Position numbers and translations under genes: made by a program | Notes under the pieces: model-generated | Database searches by the model: none | What the model saw: only the letters and a program-made list of their open reading frames with translations | What the model was told of the DNA's origin: nothing | Part shown: positions 1 to 8,440 of the stretch, one piece after another | How the letters are laid out: each line of letters begins with the position of its first letter | Position numbering within the stretch: position 1 is the first letter of the stretch | Assembly (NCBI GenBank): GCA_025458525.1 | Contig: JALOSF010000014.1 | Coordinates: forward strand, 1 to 40,473 | DNA from: Cypionkella sp. | GTDB lineage: Bacteria > Pseudomonadota > Alphaproteobacteria > Rhodobacterales > Rhodobacteraceae | DNA length: 40,473 nt | Reading direction: 5' to 3'

Positions 1-46
1 CCAACTTAGGCATGCCGAGTCGCGCATTTGACGATTGGAGATCGAA

Positions 47-247
47 ATGCCCAAGATGAAGACCAAATCCGCCGCGAAGAAGCGCTTCAGCTTCACCGCA
101 AGCGGTCGTGCAAAAGCTGGCGTCGCCGGCAAGCGCCACGGCATGATCAAGCGTACGACCAAGTTCATTCGCGATGCTTCTGGCACGATGTTGCTGTCCG
201 CTTCGGACACCAGGATCGTCAAGAAGTACATGCCCTACGACCGCTAA
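47..247 (+). CDS. rpmI: 50S ribosomal protein L35
   Basis: Small basic protein of the large ribosomal subunit. The 66-residue translation begins [14 protein letters not shown] and ends KKYMPYDR, the normal L35 length and character: Lys/Arg-rich throughout, with the family's [10 protein letters not shown] opening. The ATG at 47 is chosen over an in-frame TTG at 35 because GGAG (37-40) sits 6 bases upstream and family members start MPKMKT. It lies 12 bases before rplT, the universal L35-L20 pair. infC usually precedes this pair and would be just left of the window edge; only 46 bases are visible, so its L20-type leader control cannot be judged. Confidence 0.97.
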   Translation: MPKMKTKSAAKKRFSFTASGRAKAGVAGKRHGMIKRTTKFIRDASGTMLLSASDTRIVKKYMPYDR

Positions 248-259
248 GGAGAGACACCC

Positions 260-625
260 ATGGCTCGCGTTAAATCTGGTGTCGTCACGCACGCACGTCA
301 CCGCAAGGTCATCAAGAAAGCCGCCGGCTACTACGCCGCCCGCTCGACCAACTTCCGCACCGCTACTCAGGCCGTTGACAAGGCCCAGCAGTATGCAACC
401 CGTGACCGCAAGGTCCGCAAGCGCCAGTTCCGCGCCCTGTGGATTCAGCGGATCAACGCCGCGGTGCGTCTGTTCGATCTGGAAATGACCTATTCGCGCC
501 TGATCAACGGCCTGACCAAAGCCGGCATCGAAGTGGACCGCAAGGTTCTCGCCGATCTCGCCGTGCACGAGCCCGAGGCGTTCAACGCCATCGCCGCGCA
601 GGCAAAGGCCGCTCTGGCCGCCTGA
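260..625 (+). CDS. rplT: 50S ribosomal protein L20
   Basis: Primary 23S rRNA-binding assembly protein of the large subunit. The 121-residue translation opens [25 protein letters not shown], a long basic extension that threads into 23S rRNA, followed by the globular part ([30 protein letters not shown]), which matches L20 in length and order. An AGGAGA Shine-Dalgarno lies 9 bases before the ATG. It is cotranscribed with rpmI and followed closely by an intrinsic terminator, so the operon ends here. In enteric and Bacillus systems L20 represses its own operon; nothing here tests that. Confidence 0.97.
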   Translation: MARVKSGVVTHARHRKVIKKAAGYYAARSTNFRTATQAVDKAQQYATRDRKVRKRQFRALWIQRINAAVRLFDLEMTYSRLINGLTKAGIEVDRKVLADLAVHEPEAFNAIAAQAKAALAA

Positions 626-647
626 TTTCGGGCAAAGACATCGGAAA

Positions 648-674
648 GGCCCTGCCAAACGGCGGGGCTTTTTG
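648..674 (+). terminator. Intrinsic terminator of rpmI-rplT
   Basis: GCCCTGCC, loop AAAC, GGCGGGGC, then CTTTTT. An 8-bp GC-rich stem with one G-U pair followed by a U run, 24 bases after the rplT stop. Confidence 0.85.
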
Positions 675-783
675 CATTCTGGGCTGTGGGCTGGTCTGGC
701 GTGTGCCGCGTGCGCGCGCGCAAGGCACCCGGCTTTGGGCAAAAACAACGGCGGGCGTCTTGCCCCGATCAGCGGAGAGGAAG

Positions 784-1317
784 ATGGCAACAGGTCACAT
801 GTTCATGGCGATGAGTCTGGATGGCTTTGTCGCCCGCGAGGATTTCGGGCTGGATTGGCTGATGAAGCAAAAGACCGAAGGCGAGGATCACGGTCACGAT
901 GCGTTCATGGCCTCGGTCGATGGGATCGTGATGGGAAGCGGCTCCTATCGCACCGTGTTGACGTTTGACGCATGGCCTTATGAAAAGCCGGTCATCGTCA
1001 TGAGTCGCACCCTCTCGCCGGACGATGTTCCAGAACATCTGCGGGGCAAGGTGACAGTCAGCGCGCTTGCACCACGGGAGGTGATGCAGTTTGTGTCAAG
1101 ACAAGGCTGGACACGCGTTTACATCGACGGTGGACTGATCATTCAGAGCTTTCTGCGCGAGGGATTGATCGCAGACATGACCGTGACTGTCGTTCCGATC
1201 CTGATCGGGCAAGGCAAGCGGATGTTCGGCGCTTTGGACGCCGATATCGATCTGCACCTCCTTGAGTCAAAGTCCTTTCCCTCTGGCTTGGTAACGTCAC
1301 GCTACGCGGTGGTCTAA
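784..1317 (+). CDS. Dihydrofolate reductase-fold (RibD C-terminal) protein
   Basis: Predicted cytoplasmic NAD(P)H-dependent reductase of the RibD C-terminal/DHFR-like superfamily; substrate unknown. The 177-residue translation starts MATGHMFMAMSLDGFVA, the family's first strand and SLDG turn, with MASVDGIVMGSGSYRTVL at about residues 38-55 and VYIDGGLIIQSFLREGLIAD near 117-136 (the glycine-rich cofactor-side motif), then PILIGQGKRMF. Start at ATG 784, with AGCGGAGAGG just upstream; a longer open frame begins inside rplT but has no family similarity. The gene stands alone between the rplT terminator and pnp. A role in riboflavin or folate synthesis should not be assumed: many stand-alone members have no known job. 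Confidence 0.85.
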   Translation: MATGHMFMAMSLDGFVAREDFGLDWLMKQKTEGEDHGHDAFMASVDGIVMGSGSYRTVLTFDAWPYEKPVIVMSRTLSPDDVPEHLRGKVTVSALAPREVMQFVSRQGWTRVYIDGGLIIQSFLREGLIADMTVTVVPILIGQGKRMFGALDADIDLHLLESKSFPSGLVTSRYAVV

Positions 1318-1576
1318 GACGCGCAAGGTGGAGCCGGTGGATCCTGCCGGTTCACCCGTGAAATCGTCGTGCGGGCGGATGGGCGCGACGGGGGCAAACC
1401 GTCGTCCTGCAACAGCCCGCTTCCCAAAGCCCCTGTTTTCCTGTATGGCCCCGCCATCTGCGACGTGAGGCCCGCCCCCGGCCGCATGCAAAGGATAGGG
1501 GGCGGCGGCAATGGGGCCGCCATGCAAGCGGAAGACACGGCAGGGGCCGTGGGTGCTTCCATATAGGGAACGATAG
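1318..1576 (+). other. 259-base gap upstream of pnp, probable pnp leader
   Basis: No convincing gene. It holds an imperfect palindrome at 1331-1353 centred on GGATCC, with no U run, and a GGCGGC/GCCGCC hairpin near 1503-1524. Either could be part of a structured pnp 5' leader; no promoter stands out. Confidence 0.35.
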
Positions 1577-3718
1577 ATGTTCAACGTGACTCGTAAATCC
1601 ATCCAGTGGGGCGAAGAAACCCTGACACTGGAATCGGGCAAGATTGCCCGTCAGGCCGACGGCACCGTGATCGCCACCTTGGGCGAAACCAGCGTCATGG
1701 CCAACGTGACCTTCGCGAAATCCGCGAAACCGGGGCAGGACTTTTTCCCGCTGACCGTCCATTACCAGGAAAAATACTATGCCGCCGGCAAGATCCCCGG
1801 TGGCTTCTTCAAGCGTGAAGCCCGTCCTTCGGAAAAGGAAACGCTGACCTCGCGCCTGATCGACCGTCCGTGCCGCCCGCTGTTCGTCGAAGGCTTTCGC
1901 AACGAAGTTCTGGTGATGTGCACCGTTCTGTCGCATGACCTTGTGAATGAACCTGACATTGTCGCCATGATCGCCGCTTCGGCCGCGCTGACGATTTCGG
2001 GCGTGCCGTTCATGGGCCCCATCGGTGCGGCCCGCGTTGGCTTTACCAACGGCAGCTATGTGCTGAACCCGACCGTGGATGACATGCAGAACCTGCGTGC
2101 CAACCCGGACCAGCGCCTTGATCTGGTCATCGCCGGCACCAAAGACGCCGTGATGATGGTGGAGTCGGAGGCCTATGAACTGACCGAAGCCGAAATGCTG
2201 GGCGCGGTGAAGTTCGGCCATGAGGCGATGCAGCCGGTGATCGACCTGATCCTCGACTTCGCGGAAGACTGCGCCAAGGAACCCTTCGATTTCACGCCGC
2301 CCGATTATTCGGCGCTTTATGCCCGCGTGAAAGCCGCTGGTGAGGCGCAGATGCGCGCCGCCTTTGCGATCCGCGACAAGCAAGAACGCACCAATGCGAT
2401 CGACGCCGCAGCCGCCGCCATCGTGGCCGCGCTGTCCGAAGAAGATCAGAACGACAGCAACCTTGGCGCTGCGATCAAGAAGCTGGAATCGTCGATCCTG
2501 CGCGGCGATGTCGTCAAGAACGGCACCCGTATCGACGGGCGCGACACCAAGACGGTTCGCCCGATCACCTGCGAAACCGGCATCCTGCCGCGCACGCACG
2601 GCTCGGCCCTGTTCACCCGTGGCGAAACCCAGGGTCTGGTCGTGACCACGCTTGGCACCGGCGAGGATGAGCAGATCATCGACGCGCTGCACGGCAACAG
2701 CCGGTCGAACTTCCTGCTGCATTACAACTTCCCGCCCTATTCGGTGGGCGAAGTGGGCCGCGTCGGCTCGCCCGGACGGCGTGAGATCGGCCACGGCAAA
2801 CTGGCATGGCGCGCGCTGCAAGCCGTGCTGCCTGCGCCGACCGACTTCCCCTATACCATCCGCGTCGTGTCCGAAATCACGGAATCGAACGGCTCGTCCT
2901 CGATGGCTTCGGTCTGCGGCGGCTCGCTGTCGATGATGGACGCAGGCGTTCCGCTGAAGGCCCCGGTGGCTGGCGTGGCCATGGGTCTGATCCTGGAGGA
3001 GGACGGGTCTTACGCCGTTCTGACCGACATCCTGGGTGACGAAGACCACCTGGGCGACATGGACTTCAAGGTGGCAGGCACCGCGAACGGCATCACCAGC
3101 CTTCAGATGGACATCAAGGTGGCCGGGATCACCCCCGCCATCATGGAACAGGCGCTTGCGCAGGCCAAGGATGGCCGTCTGCACATTCTGGGCGAAATGG
3201 CCAAATCGCTGACCAGCGCCCAGGCCTTCAGCCAGTATGCACCAAAGATCGAAACGATGCAGATCCCGACGGACAAGATCCGCGAAGTGATCGGGTCAGG
3301 CGGCAAGGTGATCCGCGAGATCGTGGAAACCTCGGGCGCGAAAGTGGACATCAACGACGACGGCATCATCAAGATCGCCTCGAACGATGCCGCTGCCATC
3401 AAGCGTGCCTATGACATGATCTATTCGATCGTGGCAGAGCCGGAAGAAGGCCGCATCTACACCGGCAAGGTGGTGAAGCTGGTCGATTTCGGCGCCTTCG
3501 TGAACTTCTTCGGCAAGCGCGACGGTCTGGTGCATGTGTCGCAGATCGCCAACAAGCGCCTGAACCACCCGAACGAGATCCTGAAGGAAGGCCAGGAAGT
3601 GAAGGTCAAACTTCTGGGCTTTGACGACCGTGGCAAGGTGCGCCTTGGCATGAAGATGGTCGATCAGGAAACCGGCGAGGAAATCGCCGAGAAGAAGGAA
3701 GAACCCTCCGAAGCCTGA
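1577..3718 (+). CDS. pnp: Polyribonucleotide nucleotidyltransferase (PNPase)
   Basis: Phosphorolytic 3'-5' exoribonuclease of RNA decay, a homotrimer that can join the degradosome. The 713-residue protein has the full order: a first RNase PH-like domain (from [29 protein letters not shown]), an all-alpha linker (about 235-310), the catalytic second RNase PH domain ([53 protein letters not shown]), a KH domain with its GSGG loop ([13 protein letters not shown], about 570-585), and a C-terminal S1 domain ([21 protein letters not shown]). It runs opposite to rpsO, which lies 2.5 kb beyond the gene end, although rpsO normally precedes pnp on the same strand. The 259-base upstream gap is a plausible leader for the autoregulation known in enterics, but no conserved element was recognised. 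Confidence 0.98.
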   Translation: MFNVTRKSIQWGEETLTLESGKIARQADGTVIATLGETSVMANVTFAKSAKPGQDFFPLTVHYQEKYYAAGKIPGGFFKREARPSEKETLTSRLIDRPCRPLFVEGFRNEVLVMCTVLSHDLVNEPDIVAMIAASAALTISGVPFMGPIGAARVGFTNGSYVLNPTVDDMQNLRANPDQRLDLVIAGTKDAVMMVESEAYELTEAEMLGAVKFGHEAMQPVIDLILDFAEDCAKEPFDFTPPDYSALYARVKAAGEAQMRAAFAIRDKQERTNAIDAAAAAIVAALSEEDQNDSNLGAAIKKLESSILRGDVVKNGTRIDGRDTKTVRPITCETGILPRTHGSALFTRGETQGLVVTTLGTGEDEQIIDALHGNSRSNFLLHYNFPPYSVGEVGRVGSPGRREIGHGKLAWRALQAVLPAPTDFPYTIRVVSEITESNGSSSMASVCGGSLSMMDAGVPLKAPVAGVAMGLILEEDGSYAVLTDILGDEDHLGDMDFKVAGTANGITSLQMDIKVAGITPAIMEQALAQAKDGRLHILGEMAKSLTSAQAFSQYAPKIETMQIPTDKIREVIGSGGKVIREIVETSGAKVDINDDGIIKIASNDAAAIKRAYDMIYSIVAEPEEGRIYTGKVVKLVDFGAFVNFFGKRDGLVHVSQIANKRLNHPNEILKEGQEVKVKLLGFDDRGKVRLGMKMVDQETGEEIAEKKEEPSEA

Positions 3719-3733
3719 TGGGCGCGCAGGGTG

Positions 3734-3760
3734 CGGCGGGGCCATTGGCCCCGCCGTTTT
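3734..3760 (+). terminator. Intrinsic terminator of pnp
   Basis: Perfect 10-bp stem CGGCGGGGCC / GGCCCCGCCG with loop ATT, followed by TTTT, 15 bases after the pnp stop. Confidence 0.9.
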
Positions 3761-3814
3761 CGTTTCAGGCTGATGTGTGTCGCCAGATCGTGACCGGTGC
3801 TGCCTTGCCAAATC

Positions 3815-3842
3815 TTGATTCGCACAGCCGCTTGCATATGGT
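3815..3842 (+). promoter_or_regulatory. Possible sigma-70-like promoter for the L,D-transpeptidase gene
   Basis: TTGATT (3815-3820), 16-base spacer, TATGGT (3837-3842), about 50 bases before the ATG and beyond the pnp terminator, so some promoter is needed here. The -10 is a weak match. Confidence 0.35.
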
Positions 3843-3890
3843 TAAGCCAGACTGGCGCGCGATCGCGTTGATTTGGAAAGGGCTTTCACG

Positions 3891-4490
3891 ATGCATTCCC
3901 GACGTCACCTCTTGATCGCAGCCACAGCCGCACTTTTTGCCCCCGCGCTAGTCCGGCGTGCCGAGGCGCAGGTTGCCAAGCCACCAGAGGGGTGGGTGTT
4001 CCCCGCGGAATTCGAGCCTGCGGTGGTGCGTTTGCGCGACCAGTTCGAACCGGGCTCGATCCTCGTCGATCCCAATACCTTCTCGCTTTACTGGACGATG
4101 GAGAAGAAGCAGGCGATGCGCTTCATCGTGGGGATCGGCAAGGGCAATCTTTACGAATCCGGCGTGTTCACTGTCGGCGCAAAGAAGGAATGGCCAAGCT
4201 GGACCCCGACCAAATCGATGATCGAGCGCAATCCGGGCGCATATGCGCAATATGCCGATGGCATGCCGGGCGGGCCGAACAATCCGCTTGGGTCACGCGC
4301 CCTTTATCTGTTTGACGACCAGAGGGGCGACACTTTCCTGCGCATCCACGGCACTCCGGCACCCTGGACCGTTGGCTCTGCGGTGTCCAACGGCTGTGTC
4401 CGGCTGGCAAACCCGCATATCGAACTGCTGTATGACATGGTTCCGATCGGGGCCCCCGTGGTGCTGTATTCCAAGCGCGGCGAGGCCTGA
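3891..4490 (+). CDS. Secreted L,D-transpeptidase (YkuD fold)
   Basis: Periplasmic YkuD-domain enzyme; family members make 3-3 peptidoglycan cross-links or attach proteins to peptidoglycan using a catalytic cysteine. The 199-residue translation starts with a Tat-like signal peptide (MHSRRHLLIAATAALFAPAL, arginine pair before a hydrophobic stretch), probably cleaved near RRAEAQ. The YkuD domain spans about 54-195 and carries the HGT motif (His153) and SNGCVR with Cys169 as nucleophile. ATG 3891 is chosen because GGAAAGG lies about 9 bases upstream; an in-frame start at 3873 lacks this and only adds residues before the signal. It is monocistronic between terminators. Whether it acts as a cross-linker or a lipoprotein-anchoring type cannot be told. 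Confidence 0.92.
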   Translation: MHSRRHLLIAATAALFAPALVRRAEAQVAKPPEGWVFPAEFEPAVVRLRDQFEPGSILVDPNTFSLYWTMEKKQAMRFIVGIGKGNLYESGVFTVGAKKEWPSWTPTKSMIERNPGAYAQYADGMPGGPNNPLGSRALYLFDDQRGDTFLRIHGTPAPWTVGSAVSNGCVRLANPHIELLYDMVPIGAPVVLYSKRGEA

Positions 4491-4520
4491 GCGCCCGCAC
4501 GCCCTCCGGTCAACGCCTCA

Positions 4521-4548
4521 GATGCGCGCCCCTGTGGCGCGCATCGGT
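4521..4548 (+). terminator. Terminator-like hairpin after the L,D-transpeptidase gene
   Basis: Perfect 10-bp inverted repeat GATGCGCGCC / GGCGCGCATC with loop CCTGT, followed by a weak GGTGTTT stretch, 30 bases after the stop. Stable stem but a poor U tract. Confidence 0.6.
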
Positions 4549-4579
4549 GTTTATATGGCCGACACAAGGCTCTTTTGAC

Positions 4580-4608
4580 TTGAGACGGGTTCCGGGTCAG
4601 GCTAGATA
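4580..4608 (+). promoter_or_regulatory. Promoter of the CobW-family gene
   Basis: TTGAGA (4580-4585), 17-base spacer, TAGATA (4603-4608). The -10 runs into the adjacent palindromic operator, so a bound repressor would occlude RNA polymerase. Transcription would start about 20 bases before the ATG. Confidence 0.55.
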
Positions 4609-4626
4609 TGTTATGATATAACATAT
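4606..4626 (+). promoter_or_regulatory. Zur-like zinc operator
   Basis: Perfect inverted repeat: 9-bp arms ATATGTTAT and ATAACATAT around a GAT centre, ending 10 bases before the ATG of the CobW-family gene. The arms resemble the proteobacterial Zur box as I recall it (ATGTTATA and TATAACAT halves). The A/T-rich site stands out sharply in GC-rich DNA and overlaps the -10 element, so zinc-loaded Zur would be expected to repress the gene. Other Fur-family regulators use similar palindromes. Confidence 0.75.
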
Positions 4627-4636
4627 TGGATCAGCC

Positions 4637-5839
4637 ATGCACCAACGTCTTCCTGTCACCGTCCTGTCTGGCTTTCTGGGGGCGGGCAAAACCACCCTGT
4701 TGAACCATGTCCTGAACAACCGCGAAGGCCGCCGCGTCGCGGTGATCGTGAACGATATGAGCGAGGTGAACATCGACGCCGATCTGATCCGTGGCGGAAC
4801 AGACCTGTCGCGGACCGAGGAGAAGCTGGTCGAAATGACCAACGGCTGTATCTGTTGCACCTTGCGCGATGACCTGCTGGTCGAAGTGCGGCGGCTGGCG
4901 GCCGAGGGGCGGTTCGATCATCTGCTGATTGAAAGCACAGGGATCGCCGAACCGCTGCCCGTTGCCGCCACTTTCGACTTCCGCGACGAAGCGGGGCAAA
5001 GCCTGTCTGATGTCGCCGCACTCGACACCATGGTGACAGTGGTGGATGCGATCAACCTGCTGCGCGACTTTTCCAGCCATGATTTTCTGGCCGACCGTGG
5101 CGAGGTGATGGGAGAGGGCGACACGCGCACCCTTGTCGCCCTGCTGACCGATCAGATCGAATTTGCCGATGTGATTGTGCTGAACAAATGCCGGGACGCC
5201 GGGGCGGAACGGGTGGATGCCGCGCGCAAGATCATCCGCGCGCTGAACCCGGATGCCAAGCTGATCGAAACCGATCACAGCCGGGTGAGCCCGGACGAGA
5301 TTTTTGCGACCGGCCGGTTCGATTTCGATCGCGCGCACGAGCACCCGCTTTGGGCCAAGGAACTGTATGGCTTTGCCCATCACACCCCGGAAACCGAGGA
5401 ATACGGCATTTCCTCCTTTGTCTATCGCGCGCGTCAGCCGTTTGATCCGGCGCGCATCCATGCCGTGCTGAACGGGGATCTGCCGGGTGTCATCCGGGCA
5501 AAGGGCCATTTCTGGATCGCGACGCGGCCGAATTGGGTGGCCGAGTTTTCACTGGCCGGGGCCGTGTCTTCGATCACGCCGCTCGGGGGGTGGTGGGCTT
5601 CGGTGCCACAAGACCGCTGGCCCACCCATCCTGACGCCCGCGCCGAGATGGAGCGCCACTGGCAAGAGCCTTGGGGCGACCGCAGACAAGAGATCGTCTT
5701 TATCGGGGCGGGAATGGACCAAGCTGCCCTGACAGCCGCGCTGGACGCGGCCCTCGTCGATTCGGATGGCTACACGCCGCAGCTTTGGGCTGGCTTGACC
5801 GATCCCTTCCCGGTCTGGCGGCGGCAGCAGGCAGCATGA
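4637..5839 (+). CDS. CobW/ZNG1-family metallochaperone GTPase
   Basis: G3E-family P-loop GTPase of the COG0523 group, which hands metal (zinc in the ZNG1/YciC/YeiR branches) to client enzymes at the cost of GTP. In the 400-residue protein the Walker A motif GFLGAGKTT is at 12-20, the metal-binding CxCC signature NGCICC at 69-74, ESTGIAEP follows as the switch region, and VLNKCRDA near 178 is the NKxD-type guanine motif. The C-terminal CobW_C domain starts near [14 protein letters not shown] (about 236). A Zur-like palindrome over the promoter argues for zinc rather than cobalamin or nitrile hydratase work; no cob genes are nearby. The stop overlaps the start of the next gene (ATGA). Confidence 0.93.
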   Translation: MHQRLPVTVLSGFLGAGKTTLLNHVLNNREGRRVAVIVNDMSEVNIDADLIRGGTDLSRTEEKLVEMTNGCICCTLRDDLLVEVRRLAAEGRFDHLLIESTGIAEPLPVAATFDFRDEAGQSLSDVAALDTMVTVVDAINLLRDFSSHDFLADRGEVMGEGDTRTLVALLTDQIEFADVIVLNKCRDAGAERVDAARKIIRALNPDAKLIETDHSRVSPDEIFATGRFDFDRAHEHPLWAKELYGFAHHTPETEEYGISSFVYRARQPFDPARIHAVLNGDLPGVIRAKGHFWIATRPNWVAEFSLAGAVSSITPLGGWWASVPQDRWPTHPDARAEMERHWQEPWGDRRQEIVFIGAGMDQAALTAALDAALVDSDGYTPQLWAGLTDPFPVWRRQQAA

Positions 5840-6102
5840 CCCGCAACCTGACCTCCCCCCGTGCCCGGTGGCGCGCGGTCAATCCGATGACCGAACATGA
5901 CCGCTTGCCCGCGCCGCTGCGCATCTGGGCCGCGCAAGCCGCCCTGCCGTGGAGCGCACGCTCCCTGCGCCGCCTGTGGACACGGGCGCTACGCGAAACC
6001 GGCTGTCCCAAGGCGGCGCTTTCGCGTTTGTCCCGCGCGGAACGGGCGACCCTTAACCGCGAGGCAGCCCGGGTCTGGGGTCCGGCCTATCCGGCGCATT
6101 AA
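5836..6102 (+). CDS. Small basic protein, probable DUF6525 family
   Basis: An 88-residue arginine-rich protein ([31 protein letters not shown]...). From memory it resembles the DUF6525 family found next to CobW-type genes in Rhodobacteraceae; function unknown. Its pattern is a basic N-terminus, a [19 protein letters not shown] segment and a [18 protein letters not shown] tail, with no signal peptide, membrane segment or metal-binding cysteine pair. The ATG at 5836 overlaps the CobW-family stop by 4 bases, so it is translationally coupled and should share the Zur-type control. A strong hairpin ends the transcript 25 bases downstream. Confidence 0.75.
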   Translation: MTRNLTSPRARWRAVNPMTEHDRLPAPLRIWAAQAALPWSARSLRRLWTRALRETGCPKAALSRLSRAERATLNREAARVWGPAYPAH

Positions 6103-6127
6103 GGCTGCGGCGGTCGCCCAAACGCAA

Positions 6128-6155
6128 AACGTCCGTATCTTTCGATACGGACGTT
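6128..6155 (-). terminator. Hairpin terminator shared by rpsO and the CobW operon
   Basis: Perfect 12-bp stem AACGTCCGTATC / GATACGGACGTT with a 4-base loop, lying between two converging genes. On the minus strand it is followed by TTTGCGTTT, so it suits rpsO best, but it can stop both transcripts. Confidence 0.85.
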
Positions 6156-6179
6156 CGTTGTTTCGCTGTAAAGCTGCGC

Positions 6180-6449
6180 TTAGCGGCGCAGGCCCAGACG
6201 CGAGATCAACGACGCATACCGCGCCTCATCCTTTGCCTTCAGATAGTCCAGCAGCTTGCGGCGCTGGGCAACCATCATCAAAAGACCACGACGCGAGTGG
6301 TTGTCTTTCTTGTGGCCCTTGAAATGCTCGGTCAGGGTGGCGATGCGCGACGACAGGATGGCCACCTGAACTTCCGGCGAGCCGGTGTCGTTCTCTTTCG
6401 TGGCGTATTCCTTGATCAGGCGGGCTTTTTCTTCAACGGTGATCGACAT
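6180..6449 (-). CDS. rpsO: 30S ribosomal protein S15
   Basis: Primary 16S rRNA-binding protein of the small subunit. The 89-residue translation starts [33 protein letters not shown] and includes [30 protein letters not shown], the signature S15 segment, ending SRLGLRR. Length and motifs are standard. AGGAGA lies 6 bases before the ATG. It follows the truB side of the RNA-processing cluster on the same strand, but an RTX gene on the other strand sits between them, and pnp, its usual downstream partner, is inverted and 2.5 kb away. It therefore needs its own promoter in the gap upstream. Confidence 0.97.
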   Translation of the reverse strand: MSITVEEKARLIKEYATKENDTGSPEVQVAILSSRIATLTEHFKGHKKDNHSRRGLLMMVAQRRKLLDYLKAKDEARYASLISRLGLRR

Positions 6450-6765
6450 CGGATATCTCCTGTGCAGAAGGGTGAAGGTGCAAGCCGGGATGTCGTCCAG
6501 CAAGACCGATGATCCCCGAACATCGAGGATGCGTGCGTATAGGGCAAAACCACGCAGATGAAAAGCCCCGCACCGATGAAGGCCGGGAGGGACGCAATAA
6601 ACGCGGGGTTAATCATGCTTTCAGATTTCCGCCCCGCCCTTGTGCCAAAGATAGAGAGCAAGCCCGATTCGTGATATGCCCTGTGACAAGGTTTTCTTTC
6701 GTAATCCGTTGGTTGCGATGGAAAGTGGTTAACGCGCGGGGGCGCGTCGATAAGGGGTGTTCGAC
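6450..6765. other. 316-base divergent gap between rpsO and the RTX gene
   Basis: Must hold the rpsO promoter/leader (minus) and the RTX promoter (plus). A TATACG element on the minus strand near 6540 is a candidate -10 for rpsO. An in-frame stretch from 6616 on the minus strand encodes a hydrophobic peptide but runs into rpsO and was not accepted as a gene. Nothing else recognised. Confidence 0.4.
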
Positions 6766-7821
6766 ATGCTGGCTTTGCTTGCGATTTTTGGTGCCGTCGG
6801 GGCCGGTCTGATCGCCGACAGCCTCATGCGCTCGCCCGAAGCCGAGGACGATTCGCCCCCCGAGGGTGAGGAGCCGGCCGCCGAGGACGACACCTCGGAT
6901 CAATCGGTCAACCTGGACTGGATCGAAGACGAGGAGGCGGTTCAGGCAGAGGCAAGGCCGGCCGGCTTTGTCGATGACGGCATGCCGGTGTCGGATGACA
7001 TCGCCGATCCGGTTGACGCGCCCATCACCGCTGCCGGTAACGCCGCTGACAACATCCTGAACGGGGGCGCCGCCGGTGACACGTTGTCGGGCGGAGCCGG
7101 CCACGACCAGCTGACCGGCCGCGGCGGGGCCGACCGTCTGGCCGGTGGGTCCGGTCAGGACCACCTGCACGGCGAGGAGGGCGACGACACTCTGCTTGGC
7201 CAGGGCGGTGACGATGTGCTGATCGGAGGCGCCGGGAATGACATCCTTTCTGGCGGGCGCGGGGCTGATTCGCTTGCCGGGAGCGAGGGCGACGACGCCG
7301 TGTCGGGCGGGGGCGGCGCGGATACCCTGATGGGCGGCGAGGGTGAGGATACACTCAACGGTGGCATGGGCCGTGACTGGCTGGTGGGCGGCAGCGGCAA
7401 CGATCAGATGATCGGCGGCGGCGCACAGGACAGTCTGGATGGCGGGGCGGGCGATGACACGCTTTGGGGCGGGGCCGAAGGGGGCAGCGATGCCGCCATA
7501 GACCTGCTCAACGGCGGGTCCGGCAACGATTTGATCGGCGTCGGCGCCGGCGATATCGCCATGGGCGGCGACGGGACAGACACGTTCCAGCTGCAAGATT
7601 ACGCGCCCGGTCTGCCGGTGTCGGAAATCGTGGACTACAATCCAGACGAAGATGATCTTGTCGTGGTCTATGATCCGGCCCAGCACGAGGCTCCGTCCCT
7701 GACGACCGAAGCCGTCGCGGGGACCGAGGACGTGACCCTCCTCCTCGACGGGGTTGCCATCGCGCTGATCCGCAACGCGGTTGACCTCGACCTGTCGCAG
7801 ATCACCCTGCGCGCCGCCTGA
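6766..7821 (+). CDS. RTX-type calcium-binding repeat protein
   Basis: A 351-residue acidic protein. Residues 1-21 (MLALLAIFGAVGAGLIADSL) form a hydrophobic N-terminal segment, a membrane anchor or uncleaved signal. Residues about 25-85 are an Asp/Glu-rich linker. Residues about 90-275 carry at least 15 nonapeptide repeats of the GGxGxDxLx type (GGAGHDQLT, GGSGQDHLH, GGAGNDILS), which bind calcium as a parallel beta-roll. The remainder is a beta-rich cap (DTFQLQDY...VVYDP...DLSQITL). AAGGGG lies 8 bases before the ATG. No type I secretion genes are adjacent, and the N-terminal hydrophobic segment differs from classical C-terminally secreted RTX proteins. A surface or periplasmic structural role is a guess. 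Confidence 0.85.
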   Translation: MLALLAIFGAVGAGLIADSLMRSPEAEDDSPPEGEEPAAEDDTSDQSVNLDWIEDEEAVQAEARPAGFVDDGMPVSDDIADPVDAPITAAGNAADNILNGGAAGDTLSGGAGHDQLTGRGGADRLAGGSGQDHLHGEEGDDTLLGQGGDDVLIGGAGNDILSGGRGADSLAGSEGDDAVSGGGGADTLMGGEGEDTLNGGMGRDWLVGGSGNDQMIGGGAQDSLDGGAGDDTLWGGAEGGSDAAIDLLNGGSGNDLIGVGAGDIAMGGDGTDTFQLQDYAPGLPVSEIVDYNPDEDDLVVVYDPAQHEAPSLTTEAVAGTEDVTLLLDGVAIALIRNAVDLDLSQITLRAA

Positions 7822-7838
7822 CCATTGCAGCCGGCCTT

Positions 7839-8369
7839 TTAGCCGGGCCAAGGCTGGGGCTGATGACCATAGCTGATGTAAAGCGGATGTTTCGGGTGCC
7901 CGGCCGCCGTCAGGCCAAGATGCCAAAGCGGGATACCGGTGGTCCGCAGCATCTGTTCCACCGCCAGCCCGCGCCCCATATGTGCGCCATGGGTGCCCCA
8001 GGCGCAGATAACCTGATCCGGCGCCCAAGCCTGCACACTCGATAGAATCGCGGCATCATTGCCAGGCCCGATCGGATCAACCTCGGCCCGCATGCGTTTG
8101 GGATCGGTCGCGCGAAAGGCAAAAATGTTCACAACGCGAAACCCACCAAAGCCAAGCGCCCTCGCCCTGCGCTCACAACGCTCGACGGTCGGGTCATTCT
8201 GCACCTCGGTCGCGGTCGAAGGGTTCAGCATCACGAACAGCGCCTTGCCGGACTGCGGCGCCCAGAGTCGCGTCAGAAGATAGCGATAGCGCATGCAGGC
8301 CGAATAGACGGCCTCTGACGCGGCATCCCCTTTCAGATGGCGGCGCAGGACCTGTTCTTCACCCGGCAT
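7839..8369 (-). CDS. DUF1643 domain protein
   Basis: A 176-residue cytoplasmic protein of the DUF1643 family; function unknown. Recognised by RYRYLLTRLW, the core ALFVMLNPSTATEVQNDPTVERCERRARALGFGGFRVVNIFAFRATDP (about residues 43-87) and VICAWGTHG near 123. The conserved LNPSTA...DPT pattern suggests a ligand site but no activity is established. ATG 8369 is preferred over 8375 because AGGGAAG is 8 bases from the former and adjoins the latter. It is downstream of truB on the same strand with a 104-base gap containing a hairpin, and converges on the RTX gene. It may be read as the tail of the rbfA-truB transcript. Confidence 0.8.
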   Translation of the reverse strand: MPGEEQVLRRHLKGDAASEAVYSACMRYRYLLTRLWAPQSGKALFVMLNPSTATEVQNDPTVERCERRARALGFGGFRVVNIFAFRATDPKRMRAEVDPIGPGNDAAILSSVQAWAPDQVICAWGTHGAHMGRGLAVEQMLRTTGIPLWHLGLTAAGHPKHPLYISYGHQPQPWPG

Positions 8370-8440
8370 TTGCATCTTCCCTGATCCCCACAGCACCCGC
8401 AAGCGCGCCCTGTGCCGTCATCCCGTGGCAACGCCGCCGC

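Noticed and set aside
1352-3184. Antisense open frame of 610 codons across pnp
   Set aside because: Shadow of the well-supported pnp; composition is His/Arg-rich with no recognisable family.
6416-6661. Minus-strand 81-codon frame with a hydrophobic stretch upstream of rpsO
   Set aside because: It overlaps rpsO in another frame, lacks a good Shine-Dalgarno and resembles no family I know.
7025-7600. DNA-level tandem repeat or minisatellite
   Set aside because: The periodicity is the 27-base codon pattern of RTX nonapeptides with diverged bases, so it is protein-driven.
6613-8028. Antisense open frame of 471 codons across the RTX gene
   Set aside because: The repeats of the RTX gene keep the opposite strand open; the sense protein has the clear repeat signature and Shine-Dalgarno.
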